Position numbers and translations under genes: made by a program
Shown: in pieces, positions 32,856 through 43,440 of the stretch
Position numbering within the stretch: position 1 is the stretch's first letter
Layout: the number at the start of each line of letters is the position of its first letter
The notes under the pieces: model-generated
Seen by the model: the letters and a program-made list of their open reading frames with translations, nothing else
Database searches by the model: none
Told to the model about the DNA's origin: nothing
Source: Catonia carolina
Lineage: Eukaryota > Arthropoda > Insecta > Hemiptera > Achilidae
Reading direction: 5' to 3'
Length of the DNA stretch: 64,000 bases
Assembly (NCBI GenBank): GCA_035578175.1
Contig: JAQMRL010000006.1
Location: forward strand, 25,314,393 to 25,378,392

Positions 32856-34013
32856 CAGTGCGGTCTCAAGTTACGAGGTTTCGATAATAAGTGATTATTG
32901 AATTCAGACCAAGGTAACAAGTACATGTGATCGGTTTCGCTAATAAGAGGGTCTGATCTATTATGGTTTATAGTAGGTTTTAAGGGTTTCACTGAAAATC
33001 AATCTGCATGCCTACCTTACAAATTTAAATTACATGAAATAGAAAGAAGCAAAAAACAAAGTCACATCGAAATTTTTTTTTAACCAAAGACAACTTCAAC
33101 TAGCATCATGATCAACAGTAGGGGCCACAGATAATGCTGCTGACAGTGAATAAAAGGTTAGCTATAAATGTAATTTATTATTACTTAAGTACATATACTT
33201 TTTATCAAATTGTTTTATTCCAACATTCAAAAAATTTTTTTTACTGTTTTCATGTCCGTTAATTTTCTACGTTAATTGACAGGTGAAGTCACAAATTATT
33301 TACACTTAATCTGTTTGTTGCATGGCTAAAATAAATAGTTGTTTCTTATTACATGGTCAGCCAATTAAATGACTGAATCATTTAAGAACAGAAGTAGAGA
33401 TATAAAAAACACTGATCAGAGTTATCTCCTCTGAAAGTAATGAATTTCATTATACAGCCAGACCATGTGGTAAATGAAGTGAAGGTGTCATTTGCAGAGT
33501 GGAAAATATGTGCTTTTCAGAGGGCCCGGCATGCTGATAAGCGTGTACGTTTCCACTCGTTGAGGAAGGTAATGATAAACCACCACACTCCTTGTTTTAC
33601 TTAGTAAACCTCTACAGGTTCAAACTAGTCTTTCGGCTGATGACCTAAACAACAATTTTCTATATGTAATATGAACACAAGTAATTTTAGAATTTTTAAA
33701 TGTTTACGTACACTGATACACGTATTTTATCTTTGTTCTTAACTTTTTTAACATATTTGAAATTCCTGCATAAGAAATATTTTTGGTGTTTTAATAAAAT
33801 AAAAAATAATGAATTAATTAAATTACTTTCAATTAACATTCTTTTTTTTACCTCATAACCTACTTTAATTAATTAGTGCATTACGTTTTAAGTATGTACT
33901 GTATTGGAATCAATTATGAATGGATGGTAGACATTTTACATTGAACATGGATTCTGAGATACGCGATGATTTTCCCGGTCCCAATCAATCATGTATCTCA
34001 AAAGACCGCACTG
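32856..34013. mobile_element. Tigger/pogo-type element with nested R1
   Basis: TA-flanked ends: left CAGTGCGGTCTCAAGTTACG and right the complement of CAGTGCGGTCTTTTGAGATA. Internal sequence is non-coding. An R1 copy is inserted at about 33300-33655, accounting for nearly a third of its length. Its right end is 66 bases from the exon 9 donor. Confidence 0.7.
33300..33655 (+). mobile_element. R1 retroposon, copy b (5' truncated)
   Basis: Matches R1 from CTGTTTGTTGCATGGC to TGATGACCTAAACAACAA, plus orientation, nested in the Tigger-like element. The first ~40 bases of the family are missing. Confidence 0.75.
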
Positions 34014-34078
34014 TACAGTTGCATTATTGAATATATATATAATATAAGAAATTTCATCCAAATGCAATTTGAACTTAC

Positions 34079-34519
34079 ATTACTCGACTGTTTATCATGT
34101 GAGGTATTTAAAGATGCACTACCAACATCTGGCGTAGGTTGTGACAACATCGGAGGCATTCCCATATTCATCATTGGAGGTGGCATATTCATACTAGGAG
34201 GATACATGGGTGGCGCAACACCTTGATTCATGAATGGAGGCTGCTGATTTGGACCCACAGGACTACCGTAAGGTTGATTGTTATATCCACCCGGAAATGG
34301 CGAACCGAACATTGGAGGATGACCAGTCATCATCGATGGATATCCACCACCAGGTGGCACTTGTCCAGGTGTTGGATAACCACTGGTCGCAGTGTTATAC
34401 ATAGTAGGTGGTGCACTCGTAGTCGAACTCATACTTCCTGTTGCTGCTGCTGCTGCTGCTGAAACATTTGCTGCCGCCGAAACACTTGCCGCTGCTTCTG
34501 CAGCAGCCTTTGCAGTTTC
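34079..34519 (-). CDS. YLPM1: YLPM1 exon 9: poly-Ala/Ser then P/G/M-rich linker
   Basis: Residues 275-421, phase 0 both sides; acceptor TTAACAG, donor GTAAGT. It starts ETAKAAAEAAASVS with an Ala run encoded by a GCA/GCT microsatellite (34437-34462), then MSSTTSAPPTMYNTATSGYP and a long Pro/Gly/Met/Asn region with repeated PPMYPP and NMPPPMMNMGMPP motifs, typical of YLPM1 linkers. The microsatellite makes length polymorphism likely. A Tigger-like element ends only 66 bases past the donor, and a fold-back mariner starts about 100 bases before the acceptor. Confidence 0.9.
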
Positions 34520-34616
34520 CTGTTAAGATTAAAAATAAATCCATCAGACACAAGATTAACTGGTATTTTTATTACATTCATTACATTCCAATTGATTTTC
34601 AAAACTGACCATGATA

Positions 34617-35350
34617 CGAAGGTTATCCAGAAAATAACCTCCGTTTTGAAATAAAAAGTAAACAAGTGAAGATACAAAAACTTTATTATATACATATTAA
34701 AACTACAGTTTTTCTCTATTTTTCGACATAGTCGCCTAACAGATTCAAGCACTTGTCGTACCTTGGAACAGTCTTTGAAATACCCTCTGCATAAAAATCT
34801 GCCGCCTGTGAATGTAGACAACCATTCACGGCGTTTTGAAGCTCTTCGTCATTGGCCAACAACCGCTGAGATGCAAGCCACCGCTTCATGTTTGGGAACA
34901 GGTGAAAGTCACTAGGAGCAAAGTCCGGGCTGTATGGGGGATGATCGAAAACGTCCCATTCAAACTTGGCCAAAAGTTCATTTGTTCTTCGAGCTGTAAG
35001 AGGGTGAGAAAACAAATGAACTTTTGGCCAAGTTTAAATGGGACGTTTTCGATCATCCCCCATACAGCCCGAACTTGGCTCCTTGTGACTTTCACCTGTT
35101 CCCGAACATGAAGCGGTGGCTTGCATCTCAGCGGTTGGCCAATGACGAAGAGCTTCAAAACGCCGTGAATGGTTGGCTACATTCACAGGCGGCAGATTTT
35201 TATGCAGAGGGTATTTCAAAGACTGTTCCAAGGTACGACAAGTGCTTGAATCTGTTTGGCGACTATGTCGAAAAATAGAGAAAAACTGTAGTTTTAATAT
35301 GTATATAATATTTTTATTTTAAAAAAAGGTTACTTTCTGGATAACCCTCG
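34617..35350. mobile_element. Fold-back mariner F2: inverted duplication of transposase 3' half
   Basis: 734 bp flanked by TA (34615-34616, 35351-35352); ends CGAAGGTTATCCAGAAA and the complement of CGAGGGTTATCCAGAAA. The arms meet near 34998. Each arm codes the mariner C-terminal half reading outward (minus 35015-34716, plus 35024-35278): LLAKFEWDVFDHPPYSPDFA, then DFHLFPNMKRWLASQ and YDKCLNLLGDYVEK. The SPDxAP catalytic Asp motif is present in both. The N-terminal half is absent. It is a different mariner lineage from F1 but has the same layout. Lies in intron 8. Confidence 0.88.
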
Positions 35351-35749
35351 TATTTTGTCCTAATCTATTCAAGTAAAATACTACTTATAAATATGTATAC
35401 TAATTTGAAACTAAAAAACAAATTAACTGAAAATATCTTCAAAATGACACAACAAAAAAATCTTTTCATAGTCAAACCTCAAGAGATGCATTAAGCCTAA
35501 CATTAATTAAGAAAACACAACAAAAAATAGAACTACATTCCTTTGCCTCAAAGTTGTCAGCTTCTTTGTTGTTACAGAATCAGAGCAGATTAATGAAACT
35601 GATCTGTAATTGATTTAATTGATTTATAATTAAATTGAAGTGTAGTACTTATATTTCAGGCCCATCACATGAACTTGCCATTTTTTTTTATGACTAGAAT
35701 ACTAAAGGTTTTAAGTAAAATAAATTAAAATAAACAATCCTTTTCATAC

Positions 35750-35860
35750 CTGTTTAATTTCTTCCATTTTAACTTCTCGTTTCTTCTTCATCTGTTCCCT
35801 CTTTTGTATTAACTGTTCTCTCCAACTTTCCCATTTCGATTCATACTCCCTGTACTGAGT
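35750..35860 (-). CDS. YLPM1: YLPM1 exon 8: conserved W-rich coiled segment, part 2
   Basis: Residues 238-274 (TQYREYESKWESWREQ, then a Lys/Glu-rich helix ending EEIKQ). Acceptor CATTGCAG, donor GTATGA, phase 0 both sides. The EYESKWESW core aligns with the EYEKQWKTW core of vertebrate YLPM1. The following KREQMKKKREVKMEE run is strongly helical and very basic, consistent with a coiled coil or an RNA-contacting helix. Exons 3, 7 and 8 are all 111 bp and symmetrical, which may reflect exon-sized module duplication. Confidence 0.9.
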
Positions 35861-35924
35861 CTGCAATGAAAGTAAATAAAATTTTATCAATTATTATTAC
35901 AGGTAAATAGTATCAATGTAGCTG

Positions 35925-36098
35925 CCTCCGTAGCATAGTCACTGACATGCTTCACCACAGAGTAAAAGATCCTGGTTTTAATTCTAGAGTTTAAATTTTT
36001 AAGTTTTTTTTAAGTTAAAACCCAGTATTCCATAACCCATAGTAGTCACTAATGACAAAGCTGTTGATGCAACGTCCAATAAACGTTAAAAAAAGTTT
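35925..36098 (+). mobile_element. tRNA-derived SINE, family S3 copy
   Basis: Head GCCTCCGTAGCATAGTCACT and degraded B box (GGTTTTAATTC), then a body ending CTAATGACAAAGCTGTTGAT and TAAACGTTAAAAAAAG. The plus-strand counterpart of the 9535 copy. Confidence 0.6.
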
Positions 36099-36656
36099 TT
36101 TGGACAAAACCTCAAATAAAACCTTCAAAGCAGATCACATAAATGAAGTTTAAAGAGTCCTTTGAACCTCCAACCTTACATTTTGATGTTATTTATATAA
36201 ATGATAGTGGAGTCCTTTCCACTTCCAGATTGACTTTTCATTGTTTTGATCTCTGACTTTCTGTTTTTGGCTTTTATCTCGTTTTAAAGAAGCTGAGGTT
36301 TTGTATTTTTATCACAAGTATCTTACAAATACAAGTTCTGCGACTGCACTCAGGAAACCTTTCAATGTTAAATGACAGTTAATAAAAATACAACGCAACA
36401 TAGACTAAAATGACCTTGACAGTCAATACTCAAATATTTATAAAAAGTTCAGTGGAATTACGTTGACTTCAAGTTGTTATACCTAATGATCCTTTATTAA
36501 AAAAAACATATTTTTTATGTAACTGTAATTTAACAAAAGCTAAAATACCATACTAAATGAACTGGCAATTGACAGGTTCACGGTAAACGTAAAGTATAAA
36601 TTAAAAAACACAGTTAAGTTAATATTTGATCAAAAAATGATGATATATTTGAAAAA

Positions 36657-36895
36657 TAGTCAATAAAATGTATGAGAGAGTTGAGAAAATTAGGTGATGC
36701 TGGTATGGACTTGTTAAAAGAATGAGCAAAAAGAGAATACCAAGGAGAATGGAGGAGCTGGAATACCGTTAGGCATCCAAGACAGAGATGGAAGAAGAAA
36801 ATTACAGAAAGTGTGGAGATGATACATAGGACGGTTGAGGAGGAAAGTGGTATGAGGATTGAAAAAGAAGTAAAGGACTTTTGTTAACACCCTCA
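36657..36895 (+). mobile_element. LINE 3'-end fragment
   Basis: Broken plus-strand reading resembles a LINE C-terminal tail: an R(M)SKKRIPRRMEELE-type stretch, then RMRWKKKITESVEMIHR-like sequence and ESGMRIEKEVKDF. Frames are interrupted by stops. Related to the 2797 insertion but older. Confidence 0.5.
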
Positions 36896-36961
36896 CTTAA
36901 CATTACCTAGAATGGGATTCAGATAAGTACGTATTAGATCAATAATAATTCAATTTCTTAC

Positions 36962-37072
36962 CTTGTCTGGATGATTAACATTTTGCTCTTTCCATTTATC
37001 GAATTGACTTTCCCAGTTCTTAAATTGAACATCAAATGCTTTTTCTGCTTCAATCAGTTCTTCTAATGTTTC
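36962..37072 (-). CDS. YLPM1: YLPM1 exon 7: conserved W-rich coiled segment, part 1
   Basis: Residues 201-237, phase 0 at both ends; acceptor TTTTTCAG, donor GTAAGA. The sequence ETLEELIEAEKAFDVQFKNW continues to a second Trp motif ending NVNHPDK. Together with exon 8 this is the best diagnostic match to vertebrate YLPM1, where a WEREFQLWEEQ-type helix is followed by a His-Lys motif. It is probably a coiled-coil or helical protein-binding module. Confidence 0.9.
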
Positions 37073-37484
37073 CTGAAAAATATAACATATTTTTTCCTCT
37101 TACTTACATTTTTAACAAAAAAAAAACAACTACACAATAATCTTTGTTTGTTTTTGAGAGAAAATTACAAAACATTAGAACATTAATTGTTAATTAATTA
37201 ATTTTTGCATAATTGTAATATAATTATTATTCTCTTTGACTTTAACAAAATAAATAAAAAAATATTCACAAGACAACTTCCTAACCAGACGTTTTAGACA
37301 AAATAGAATAATTAATTGAACAATATAAATATTAATACAGATATATTAAGACTGCAATTATTTTAATTATTTAAAAAAATAAGTAATTCAACATTTCACT
37401 TTAATATGGAACTTAAAAAACATAGATCTGTCACTAACCAAAAAAAAACAACTTAATTCTTTCTTAACGGTTATCACAATTTAA

Positions 37485-37867
37485 AAATAAATCTTTATTA
37501 TGCATCCTGCAGTTTGAAATTAATTCTATTTTATATAATGAATTTATATAATAAATTTCACTTACCTTCCTTTTTAACTGTGACTTACTTACAGAAGATG
37601 ATACATCTTCAGTCATTAAACAAATGACTGAAGATGTATCATCTTCTGTAGATTTTTAATAAAAAAAGTCATTAAACAAATGACTGAAGATGTATCATCT
37701 TTTGTAGATTTTTAATAAAAAAAAGTTTTTAGTTTCAATTATAGGTTATTTACTCTAATGATGGTGGATCCACCGAAACACGTGTAAGTGAAAATAAAAG
37801 TTGACGCAGTTGAAAAGGAAGGTTAGTGAAATTTATTATATAAATTCATTACATAAAATAGAATTAA
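37485..37867 (+). mobile_element. Fold-back element with hammerhead motif, copy 2
   Basis: Same structure as the 2388 element: left arm ATTATGCATCCTGCAGTTTG, right arm inverted, ending TTACATAAAATAGAATTA. Differs by a ~57 bp unit present twice in tandem (37611-37725, GACTGAAGATGTATCATCTT). A weak flanking match CACAATTTA/CACATTTTA could be a target duplication. Its hammerhead core reads CTAATGA instead of CTGATGA (37755-37761), which should inactivate it; stem II, GAAA and CACGTGTA are unchanged. Confidence 0.75.
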
Positions 37868-37989
37868 CACATTTTAGTTTGCCGGTTCAGGTGTTACTTT
37901 GCTGGTTTAGGTAGGTGGTTTTCCGATTTTCTGATCAACACTCAGTACGATAAAAAATCAAGATTAGGTACTACAGTATTCAAATGAAC

Positions 37990-38245
37990 TTAAGTCCCCT
38001 AGCCGTGGGAGTGAGAGATTGCATAACCCTCTCAATTGCAAAAACCATACGTGCCGTTCCAATAAATTGTCGAATAATTTTACTCATTGTTGTGATGAAG
38101 CGTTTATGCATGCAGTAAACTAACAAGGAAGATAACAACTGTAGAATGTTTTCAGATTTGGATTATAACGGTAATAACCTTTGAGCGCATGCATAGTTAT
38201 GCCACATATCTCCCTCTCACTCGCTCGGCTATGGGACATCAATTC
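37990..38245. mobile_element. Small MITE-like inverted-repeat element
   Basis: Left end TCCCCTAGCCGTGGGAGTGA and right end the complement of GTCCCATAGCCGAGCGAGTG give imperfect inverted repeats about 240 bp apart. Non-coding; no target duplication assigned. Confidence 0.45.
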
Positions 38246-38574
38246 ATCTGATATCTGTACCAACTAGATCAAAGTAAGCGGTGGCAATCGTAAAACCAAA
38301 AAAATTTAATTTATTTTTCCTAATAAATATTAGGTGTTATAAAATACACTTGTTCAGAAAACTAATTTTTAAATTTTAAAAATTACATAATTTTCTTCAG
38401 AGTGTTACTACCTTTTCAATACATGGGGTTTTATTAATGTTTAAAAACAAATGATATTCCAAAACACAAAATCTCAAGAGATTGACATTTTAACCAACAA
38501 AGATGTATAAGGCAAAATTCTGTAACTATCAATGGATACCAACACTTCATTAAACTATTAAAAAATTTACTCAC

Positions 38575-38673
38575 CTTCTTAGAATCCGAAGATTTCGATT
38601 TTTTACTATCAGTCGGCGTTGAATCCCCTTTACCATCATCTAATGAACGTTTATCACCGATTGATGGGGCAGT
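38575..38673 (-). CDS. YLPM1: YLPM1 exon 6: Ser/Lys/Asp-rich
   Basis: Thirty-three codons (residues 168-200), phase 0 at both ends; acceptor GATTTTAG, donor GTGAGT. The peptide is charged and disordered (IGDKRSLDDGKGDST, then SKKSKSSDSKK). The C-terminal basic KKSKSSDSKK run could act as a nuclear-localisation or phosphorylation patch; that is an inference from composition only. This symmetrical exon could be skipped without a frameshift. Confidence 0.85.
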
Positions 38674-38753
38674 CTAAAATCAAGAAAAAGAAATACATAG
38701 AAAAACTTGCGCCTTATTTTAAATACAGGAAATACATTAGTATTCATTTATTA

Positions 38754-39131
38754 TGCTCATAACAGACAGGTGGAGTGTTAAATTATTTACACTACATCTG
38801 CTAGTCCACGGCTACAAAAATAGTTCTGTTTCTTATCACATGGTCAGCCAATTATATGACTCCAAGCATTTAACAATAGAAGAAGTAAAAGACACTAGTC
38901 ACAGTTATCTCCTCTAAAACTAATGAATTTCATTAAACAGCCAGACCTTGTGGTGAATGAAGTGAAGGTGTCATTTCCAGGGTGAAAAATATGTGCTTTA
39001 CAGAGGGCCTGGTTTGCTGAAGCATTCTTTTCAACTCAGTGAAGAAGGCATGGTAAACTTCCTCATTCGTTTTATTTAGTAAAACCTCTAGAAGTTCAAA
39101 CCAACCTTTTAGTTGTTGACCCAAACAATAA
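38754..39131 (+). mobile_element. R1 retroposon, copy c, with TSD
   Basis: Full-length R1 (starts GCTCATAACAGACAGGTGG, ends GACCCAAACAATAA). A 10 bp direct repeat TCATTTATTA (about 38744-38753 and 39132-39141) flanks it. The older look (many substitutions) separates it from copies d and e. Confidence 0.75.
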
Positions 39132-39254
39132 TCATTTATTAATGTTCAAAGGCTTTGTCTTATCACAACTGTTATAAGTTCCTTTCAATAATCATTCTTT
39201 TCATGTCTATAATTATTGTTATATTTTATGAACGCACAACATCACTGTAGTCAG

Positions 39255-39800
39255 TCTATTAACCAAAATTTCTTGGCGGTTTAGGCCTTGCGGTCCCCTC
39301 TCAGTACATCCTCATACATCATTCAGATATTTCTGCCATTCTTGTTCGAAATGCTCAAGTTGTGAGTTTCTTTATGTAAGCGAGAAGCAGGTCTTTTTGT
39401 CCAGGATCTTTTCATTTAATTTTTCCTGTTTGCAGCATCTTCTAATGTACAGCAAATTCTTTTCAGATGCCCTCTCATTTTTCTGATCCATCTGCATCCT
39501 GTCTTAATATTTTTAAAGTCGAGATTGTACTGTACCTGTTTTTTTCAGAATTCTTGAATCTTGGATCCTCATGATGTTCAAAGAATACCAGTCTTCTTTT
39601 ACATAAAATAGTATTGATAATGGATTCTACCTCCCAGACTTAAATTTGGTGTGATCCACCATTACCAGTCTCTTTCTGGTACTTTTTGTCGATACACTTC
39701 CAATTCTTCTTTCAATTTTCTTTAGTCTGTCAGTCTTTGATTGTAAGTTTCGAGGGAAGAGAGTTTCTACAGTACATGTGAAGCTTCTGGTTTAACCCCT
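39255..39800 (-). mobile_element. Degenerate LINE fragment
   Basis: Antisense of an RTE-like LINE reverse-transcriptase region (CATTTAATTTTTCCTGTTTG, GAAAGAGACTGGTAATGG on the complement, and a GTTGTAAGTTTCGAGGGAAG-type end). No open frame remains. Confidence 0.4.
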
Positions 39801-40379
39801 TAAAGGTTTATGACGAAATATTACATCAGAGGCATTGTACACGAAAAGTTCCAGTGAAGGAATATTACATTTCTGTCAAAACATGAACTTATTTTTGCTT
39901 TAGAACGTAATATTTTGTTGCCTACAGCCAGTAATCCGTACCAGTCTTTTATAATTCTGTTTTCATCCGTTGGACCCTAGTAGCACTTTTGATTAATGTT
40001 AATCTTTTCATATTCAGTGACAAAACCTAGGCAACTAGTTGTTGTCATTACAGTCCTATAACGTCACTAATGTTGTCCATTGTTTGCTACTTGCTCGCTT
40101 AGTTTTTTATTAAGTATTAATTTCATTTTTTGTTTTATTAGGGTTAAAATAATTACAATATTAGTTTTTGAACTGCTCATTTCATTGAATATACTTCTAA
40201 CAACATCATATAATAGAAAATACTATATAAATAAATAATCAGAAATAATTATTCAGTGGGAAATAATTAAGCAAAATAACATCACTTTGGGTTTAAAAAA
40301 TCAATCTTTAAGGAGTTAATAACTGCATTGTATTGCCTTTTTTATATAAATTGATAGGAATTTATTACTTCAGTTATTC

Positions 40380-40560
40380 ATATATATATATATATATATA
40401 CCAGGGTATTTTTCATTCGGTAATGATGCCAACATAATCCTCAAGAGCTTGTAAGTAGGTAATGATATGAGGTGACGCACAGATGAAAAAAATGCCAGAC
40501 CTGACCAGGAATCCTTTTTTAATACCGGGTATCCCAGCATAGAAGCAAGTTGCGCCAACA
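40380..40560 (-). mobile_element. S2 SINE (interrupted) beside an (AT)n repeat
   Basis: An (AT)n run at 40380-40400 is followed by the S2 body (AATGATGCCAACATAATCCT) and head (ATGCCAGACCTGACCAGGAA), where a short TTTTTTAATACC insertion splits the B box. Minus strand. Confidence 0.55.
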
Positions 40561-40616
40561 ATCACACATTTACATTCAACAATCTACATTAAGAACAGAA
40601 TTTAAAGCAAGCTCAC

Positions 40617-40674
40617 CTTTAAATCACTGGAACTTTTTTGTTGACCAAATGTATCAGCTGTATTATAACTTGGC
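40617..40674 (-). CDS. YLPM1: YLPM1 exon 5 (58 bp)
   Basis: A short exon finishing codon 148 and coding through residue 167 (PSYNTADTFGQQKSSSDLK). Acceptor TTTACAG, donor GTGAGC. The incoming phase 2 matches exon 4 and the outgoing phase is 0. The peptide is polar and probably disordered. Because the length is not a multiple of three, skipping it would shift the frame. Confidence 0.8.
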
Positions 40675-40937
40675 CTGTAAAAAAAACAAATTTTCAATTA
40701 GAATGATTCAATGCATAAATTAACAAAACCAATTAATTTTTCACACATAAGAGAATAATTTTACTTGGCCAGTCTAGATTCATAGTTTTCAATAGATTTT
40801 GAATGAAAAACAGTCGGACATGAAAAAAAAATCCTAATTTCCTCTGTCTAACCAGAACCTATAGTTAAATATTTTATGTAAATCTGTTCTCCATTCATCA
40901 CAGATGAGTGGTCTTTCTTTAATTGGTGGCCATTTTT

Positions 40938-41935
40938 ACTTTCTCTTGCCTATATGAATATATAGGAAGGAAAGTATTGTTTTCTTGTCGATTTTTCAAA
41001 ATCAAGTTTCCACCGGATCTACAAGTTTTCAGGCCACCTGAACCCAAAAAATATGTCTTTAGCAATTAAACTGTGTGTGTGTGTGTGGGTGTGTGTGTGT
41101 GTGCGTGTGTGTGTGAATTTTTCTCACGAAAAATTCTTTTCTCGCGCGTGCGTGCATGTGTGAACAGAATATCTCAAAAACAGAACATCGTACGAACTTG
41201 AAACTTAAGTTAGATACTACTAGAGGATCCGACACGAACATTTTCATCAAAATCGGTCAACCGGAAGTAGTAGTTCATTCGTCTCATTTTTTACTTTTTT
41301 GCGATTTTCTCAAAAACGGCTCCTACGACATTTTTAAAATCGCCTTGTTAACTTAAGTTTTTATGCTCTACAAGATAGGATAGGCGCCATGTCTGCTGAA
41401 ATTCTTGGTGAGGCTGTTTTCTCATAAAAAAATTGTCTTTTCAAGATTGCGGCTTTAATATACTATTTAGCGCAAAAAATGTATATAATGAAAGTTGTAG
41501 AAAATTGAAAATCCTACAACTTTTAATTCAAACATTTTTTTGTATAACTCTTAGTTTAGCGGTAATTAGCGATTTTCTATTTTTTTTCTCACGAAAACAT
41601 GTAAAAAGTTGATTTTTTAAGATTTCAGCCTTAGTATGCATTATACGACAAAAGTGATATAATAAAATTTTCAGGAAATTAAAAGATCAACAACTTTTGT
41701 TTACAGCATTTTTCTCTACAGCGCCTAGTTTAGCGTGAAAGTGATTTCTGTATTTTTAAGCCCAAACTGAGGTTGATTTTAATTTTGCGTTTTTCACTCA
41801 TGATTAAAATAACGTTAGGTTTTTTGAGGTTAGTTTTTTGTTAATTTTTAATGTTTTATTACTTAGGTTATATTGTTCACTATTCACATTGACAAGAGAA
41901 AGTCCGTGTGAGTGTTTCACACCAAAGTTTTAAAA
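40938..41935 (+). repeat. Family B repeat, copy 5 (longest)
   Basis: Begins CTTTCTCTTGCCTATATGAA and has its near inverted copy GACAAGAGAAAG at 41891-41902, then TGTTTCACACCAAAGTTTT. Contains a (TG)n/(GT)n microsatellite at 41070-41120 and CGCGCGTGCGTGCATGTG. Open frames at 41059-41356 are not genes. The fullest family B copy in the window. Confidence 0.65.
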
Positions 41936-42342
41936 TGTCATCTATCATTTTCCTGTGTCTGTCCATCACACCCAGATGTAAGAAACTACAAGAGATAACA
42001 AACGGTTCTTGGATTCATAATCTACAATAAAAGTTAGTGGGTCTAAATTGGGTTTGAAGTTCCAGTTTTGAATGGAAGTGGCGTTGTCTCATGAAAAAGA
42101 TTTTTTTATTAATTAAAATTTGTGCCAACTTTCTTTAAGATTTCTTCATTCCTAACTCGATCTACCACAGTCAATTGCCAATTTCTTCACAGAAACACAT
42201 ATTTCCATGTTCAACTTTAAATCATGATTGGAGAGTCCAAACCTCATCATACTTGTTAAATTTTTTATCTTTTCACACAACCTGTTTTCATGTAACTGGG
42301 AATTAATTCCCTAAGTTTGAGCTTTGTATAAAAGTATTTCTG

Positions 42343-42732
42343 CCCATAACAAACAGGTGAAGTGTCAAATTATTTACACTCAATCTGTTCATTGCAGGGC
42401 TAAAATAAATAGTTCTGTTTCTTATCACATGGTCAGCCAATTAAATGACTGGACCATTTAAGAACAGAAGAGGTAAAGATGTAAAAGACACTAATCAGAG
42501 TTATCTCCTCTGAAAGTAATGAATTTCATTATACAGCCAGACCCTGTGGTGAATGACGTGAAGGTGTCATTTGCAGAGTGGAAAATATGTGCTTTTCAGA
42601 GGGCCCGGCATGCTGATAAGCATACTTTTCCACTCAGTGAGGAAGGTAATGGTAAACCACCTCACTCCTCGTTTTACTTAGTAAAACCTCTACAGATTCA
42701 AACCAGCTTTTTGGCTGATGACCTAAACAACA
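42343..42732 (+). mobile_element. R1 retroposon, copy d, full length with TSD
   Basis: Starts CTGCCCATAACAAACAGGTG, ends GGCTGATGACCTAAACAAC. Flanked by the 10 bp repeat ATAAAAGTAT (about 42330-42339 and 42732-42741). The 85-codon frame at 42519-42776 is part of the repeat. It ends about 35 bases before exon 4. Confidence 0.82.
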
Positions 42733-42766
42733 TAAAAGTATCAGTAAAATATTTATTTTTACTAAC

Positions 42767-42882
42767 ATATCTTTAGGTTGTTCCACAGCTGCTGAGGGCA
42801 TTGTAGTGGGTGGCATTCCTGGTGTAACACCAACACCAGCAGCACCAGGAACTCCTTGCATTGCAGCCATTTGTTGCTGATA
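42767..42882 (-). CDS. YLPM1: YLPM1 exon 4: Gly/Val/Pro linker
   Basis: Codes residues 110-147 plus two bases of codon 148: YQQQMAAMQGVPG followed by a Pro/Thr/Met-rich linker and VEQPKD. The acceptor is TTTACAG. The donor is GTTAGT, which splits codon 148 as AT|G, and exon 5 supplies the G. The match of these odd phases supports the model. An R1 retroposon copy ends only about 40 bases outside the 3' side of this exon. Confidence 0.85.
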
Positions 42883-43053
42883 CTGTAAACAAGTAAAAAA
42901 AAAATTAAACAATTCAGTCTTTTACAAAATTTCAGTTTTATTAATTATCCAGATCGCTGTTCTCTTACAAAATCAAAGTCGTTTCACTACGAATCTATTA
43001 GTTGTAAAACACTTAACAACCAATATTTACTGTTTATTAAGTTAAGATATGCC

Positions 43054-43440
43054 CAAAACGGGCAGGTGGAGTGTTATTTTAATTGCACTCTATCTGTTTG
43101 GTCCAGGGCTAAAAAAAATAGTTCTGTTTCTTATCACATAGTCAGCCACTTATATGACTGAACTATTTAAGAACAGAAGAGGTAGAGGTGTAAAAGACAC
43201 TAGTCAGAATTATCTCTGAGAGTAATGAATTTCACTATGCAGCCAGACCCTGTGGTGAATGAAGTAAAGGTGTCATTTGCAGGGTTGAAAGTGAGTGCTT
43301 TTCGGAGGGCCTGGCATGCTGATAAGCATACTCTTTCAAGTCAGTGAGGAAGGCAAAGGTAAACCACCTTACTCCTCGTTTTTACTTAGTAAAACCTCTA
43401 GAGGTTCAAACCAGCCTTTCGGCTGTTGACCTAAACAACA
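43054..43440 (+). mobile_element. R1 retroposon, copy e, full length with TSD
   Basis: Starts GCCCAAAACGGGCAGGTGG and ends TTGACCTAAACAACA. Flanked by (A)AGTTAAGATA on both sides (about 43040-43051 and 43440-43450). Close in sequence to copy d. Confidence 0.82.

Noticed and set aside
33600..33655. CTGATGACCTAAAC in R1 copies as a hammerhead core
   Set aside because: No stem II can form between CTGATGA and the following AAAC, so it is only a short chance match.
34836..35231. Several overlapping frames on both strands near 35 kb as genes
   Set aside because: They are the two arms of fold-back mariner F2 read on both strands.
41059..41356. Frames over the TG microsatellite as coding
   Set aside because: They lie in non-coding family B repeat and are low-complexity translations.
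42519..42776. 85-codon plus-strand frame
   Set aside because: It is R1 retroposon sequence; other copies have stops in the same place.
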